Source: Malurus cyaneus samueli (lineage: Eukaryota > Chordata > Aves > Passeriformes > Maluridae). From it: a DNA stretch of 64,000 bases. A program made the position numbers and the translations under genes. The notes under the pieces are model-generated. The model made no database searches. It saw nothing but the letters and a program-made list of their open reading frames with translations, and was not told the origin of the DNA. Shown here piece after piece: positions 61,160 to 64,000 of this stretch (the first letter of the stretch is position 1; each line of letters begins with the position of its first letter). The stretch spans positions 8,046,007-8,110,006 of the forward strand of contig CM019219.1 of the NCBI GenBank assembly GCA_009741485.1, in the 5' to 3' direction.

Positions 61160-62530
61160 CAAGCACATCTTTCCAGTCTCGAGGCTGGCTGCTGCTGCTC
61201 CATCAGACAAAGAACTCGATTCTGACTTTCTACTCTGCAGGTCAGAGGTGAAGTCATTTTAGCTGAGGATGTCTTCATTCTTATGCACAGCATTTAAGTT
61301 TCTTAGGACACTCATATGTTTAAAGATCTCACAGTCATATGACTTTCAAGCAAGGGGTCAGGAAGCAAGTAAGCTTTTAATGAGTATCAGTTCACTTTTT
61401 AATTACTCCCCCCCAATAAAATCTCATTCTTCTGAGAAGGTAAAGGCGTGGCTGCAGAAGAATTTTAGGTATTGACTAGGTGAAATACCTTTATCAGTGA
61501 ATTAGAGTGAATAGGACTGCTTACCTGGCTGAGAGGAAGAAGAAAATAATTTTAAGCTAAACAATTAAAAATAAATCATAGGAAAAGGATGATACATATA
61601 AACAATATGTCAAGTAATATCCACACTTACAGAGAGATGGGTAAGCTACTCTAAATTGTTAGGTTTTCATTTCATTCATCTCTGATATAAAACGCCAGGT
61701 TTATTCTATTTTTACATTGCCTCGTTAATCAAAAAATGGGAGAGAAAAATGATTGGCATGAAAGACTTGAAATCATTCATACTTTATGCCTTAAATAGCT
61801 ACATTCATTGGTTACTTCCCATAGTACTTAATTCTGAAATCAAAAACATAGGGTATTTTCATTTCCTCCTCTTAACTGCAAAGCATCAGATCATGCTACA
61901 TTGTTTATTTAGGTCTGAGAGATCCTTAAAAGACAAGCTTGTGTAAACTAAAATGGCAAAAAAAAAAGTCTGATGTAAAAATAGTTGTAGGTCATTGCTT
62001 TGCACACTAAAAGCAGTGATGTTCACACCCACCAGTGGGCGAAAGATAAACATCAGAAAAGTAAATAACACTCTGAAATAGCTGGCTCCTATGAGTCCTG
62101 GAGACAGCACAAACTGTTTTGTTGTTTTAAAAAAAGATTATGCATAAGCAAATCCACATGACTTTAATTTCTGAACGTGTTTTTGGGTCAACATCTGTGC
62201 TGGGGAGCTGGGGCAGAGCCCGTGGTGCACTGCTCCCTGTGCTCTGCTGGCACTGCCCTCACTGCTCCCCTTCCCTGCTGGACCTGTCCGTGCCCAGGCT
62301 GGCTCCTGCTGCAGAAATCACTCCCTCACCGAGCAGTGAGGCACTCTGTGCTGGCAGAACACAGAAATGAAGGTGAGAGTGGCTCAGCAGCATTCAGGGA
62401 CCCCCTTTGGGGGATCCTGGAACGTACTGAATGCAGACACACACACAGGGACGCTCAGAAAGCTGAGGTGCCCCACACCCAGTTCTCTGTCTCCCCACAT
62501 AGCATCACCTTAACCATCAAGAATGAACAG
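61160..62530. other. Intronic, no gene recognised
   Basis: AT-rich to about 62,170, then a GC-rich patch at 62,190-62,480 with overlapping plus-strand frames of 76 and 119 codons and no recognisable domain. An imperfect hairpin, GGACCCCC-TTT-GGGGGATCC, sits at about 62,399-62,417. Confidence 0.5.
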
Positions 62531-62539
62531 GGCTAGAGC

Positions 62540-62835
62540 AATTCGGGAAAATTTTTCTACAATGGCAAATGCAATTCAACACAGGTAAATGCGGGATAAA
62601 AATTGTAAGACAAAAGATTCCAAAGGAAAGCCAAGACATTAGGGGAAAGTGTTCAGAGGCATAATGATTGAAGAGAGATTTAAGTGTCCTCCTGGGTTAT
62701 GAAAGTCTTAAGCTAATGGATAACTGCAGTGGGAAAATAATGCTTCACAGTGAGCTGCATGCCTAGAGGAATATAAAGCTAAAATTCTGGGGCTGACTGG
62801 CACGTAAGGCTGACTGGAAGCCCTGCCTACAATAT
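62540..62835 (+). mobile_element. Ancient CR1-like LINE relict (3' part of the pol frame)
   Basis: ATGGCAAATGCAATTCAACA then CAGGTAAATGCGGGAT corresponds to the W-Q-M-Q-F-N-x-x-K-C segment just after the reverse transcriptase of old CR1-family LINEs. Downstream, GAAGAGAGATTTAAGTGTCC fits the following E-R-D-L-G-V-type stretch, and ACTGGAAGCCCTGCCTACAA then TATTGC recalls the R-P-x-L-E-Y-C segment. Frame is lost by substitutions and indels, so it is a fossil. It is clearly older than the CR1 fragments at 33-34 kb. Confidence 0.6.
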
Positions 62836-62839
62836 TGCA

Positions 62840-64000
62840 TTGTCTTAATGCATATAAATTGATATTTCCAAGTAAATTGATAAAAAAAAAGAAGAGGGAG
62901 GGAAGTCCACCTGAAACTCGTATTTTACAGCCCACTGTAGCCAGCTTTGTACCACACAGAAGCTGCAGGTCACCACCACGCTGCTGCAATTCTCCATTTC
63001 TGGCCATATTCTGTGAGAGTGCAGATGGGATTGAAAAAGAGGAGTCACAGAAAAGATCTCCACAGGGTCATTCAGACATGAATGTATGCTACATTCTCAA
63101 GGGCAAGTGAAGTGCTGGAATCTCTTGTAAAATAGATGAAGAACATTCAAAGGGTTGAAGGGAGATGGTAGACAGAAAGGACAAACAGACAGTGATTATA
63201 ATGCCCACATACATATATCTTTCCTTATTCTTAAAAACAGAACAAACAAACAAAAAAGTCAACCAACCAAAGATGGAAATTTAGCTAAACTCCTGCTTAT
63301 GACAGATCTTGAATTATGGGAAGTGATGTGCGTGTTCTATGCTTTGAGACAATAATCAAAACAAACAAGAAAATAACACCACCAACGTGGGAAACATTTA
63401 GAGTAATTTGCAAGATGGAAAAAACTTCCATGGTAAATACAAATTATAATAGTCAGCTCTTTAAAACAGTGTTAGTTCAAAATATTTCAGGATGTGATTA
63501 TTATAAAGCAGGTTCAAGCATAATTTTACACTTCAGAATAACTTCAGCACAGTTCCTTGGGGAGCTGCAGCCAGAGCTTCCCCTGAGCCTGGCTTGCTCA
63601 GGCAGAGCACTTTTGTCATCCTGAGCCCTGCTCAGGTGCCACCTCCCCAGGACAAGGGAGGCAGATTCAGGGACCTCACCACCTCATCACCTTTATAAAT
63701 TGATTTGTTCAGATATGCTGTGTAGAAACTTAAATCTTGGAGAAAGGAGTGTAGCATCTGATTTGGCACTTTATGTGATACAAAATTATTGCCACGTCCC
63801 AAGTACTGTGTATTAAAAATGTATTTAAATTTTCCTCTAGAGGCAATCTCAATTTAAGTGTGAAAAATGAAAGAATTTTTGAAAAGGAATTAAACCTCAT
63901 ACATCTGCAGGACCTTTGCCAGGTTTCTGTGCAACCAGAGGAGGACTTAGGACAGAAAAGACAGTTCTAAGACCATTCCCCAAGAAAATTTCTGAAAATC
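62840..64000. other. Intronic, no feature recognised
   Basis: AT-rich. An A run is at about 62,881-62,889 and an A-rich CAAA tract at about 63,235-63,258. Part of 62,840-63,150 could be more of the same old LINE but cannot be assigned. Confidence 0.5.

Larger units (their letters stand above)
41743..64000 (-). other. VTI1A: VTI1A intron upstream of the SNARE-helix exons (5' end lies outside the window)
   Basis: This stretch precedes the 41.7-kb exon in transcription order. The preceding exon would be read on the plus strand as the complement of a segment encoding YQIAVETE. No such segment was seen, so the intron is at least about 22 kb. It carries several MIR-like and CR1-like relicts and blocks that look like conserved noncoding DNA, listed separately. 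Confidence 0.8.

Noticed and set aside
41743..64000. Search for the preceding VTI1A exon (family sequence around RLEAGYQIAVETE)
   Set aside because: No minus-strand match seen by eye. It is assumed to lie above 64,000.
1..64000. CRISPR array, bacterial operon, tRNA/rRNA genes, endogenous retrovirus or intact transposon
   Set aside because: No regularly spaced repeats, no ribosomal-site-led gene series, no cloverleaf with conserved boxes, no paired LTRs and no long pol frame were seen on either strand.

Overview
This window reads as vertebrate, most likely avian, nuclear DNA. It has no operon-like gene density, no open frame longer than about 150 codons, an AT-rich background, long A/T homopolymers and microsatellites. 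It also carries CR1 retroposon 3' ends of the bird type (AATCACAGAATGG...TTGGGTTGG near 28.8 kb, and matching fragments at 33.4-33.6 kb and 34.3-34.5 kb). Overall repeat content is low, as in birds. One N at 49,250 shows it is assembled draft sequence.

The only protein-coding gene I can support is VTI1A, a Qb-SNARE, on the minus strand. Two consecutive internal exons are present: 41,672-41,742, encoding QIGQEMLENLSHD...RARER, and 37,385-37,446, encoding LRETDANLGKSSRILTGMLRR. Together they make the C-terminal half of the SNARE helix. Both have clean splice sites, the phases agree, and the joined reading matches the family without a gap. The exon for the rest of the SNARE helix should lie beyond 64,000. 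The exon for the C-terminal membrane anchor should lie below position 1. I searched by eye for both and found neither, so the rest of the window is intron.

Layout: 1-37,384 is part of a very large VTI1A intron. It holds a small CpG-rich patch with a perfect CRE palindrome (20.85-20.96 kb), a recent 53-bp tandem duplication (22.39-22.50 kb), a MIR-like relict, three CR1 fragments and candidate conserved noncoding blocks. The 4.2-kb intron at 37,447-41,671 separates the two exons. 41,743-64,000 is the upstream intron, with three more MIR-like relicts, one or two very old CR1-like relicts and several stretches with the look of conserved noncoding elements. Flanking genes are not in view. In other vertebrates VTI1A lies next to TCF7L2, so intronic elements here could serve either gene; that is inference from known synteny.

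I found no CRISPR array, tRNA, rRNA, intact transposon, endogenous retrovirus or novel gene system. The noncoding-element calls rest on visual character only and need an alignment to confirm.
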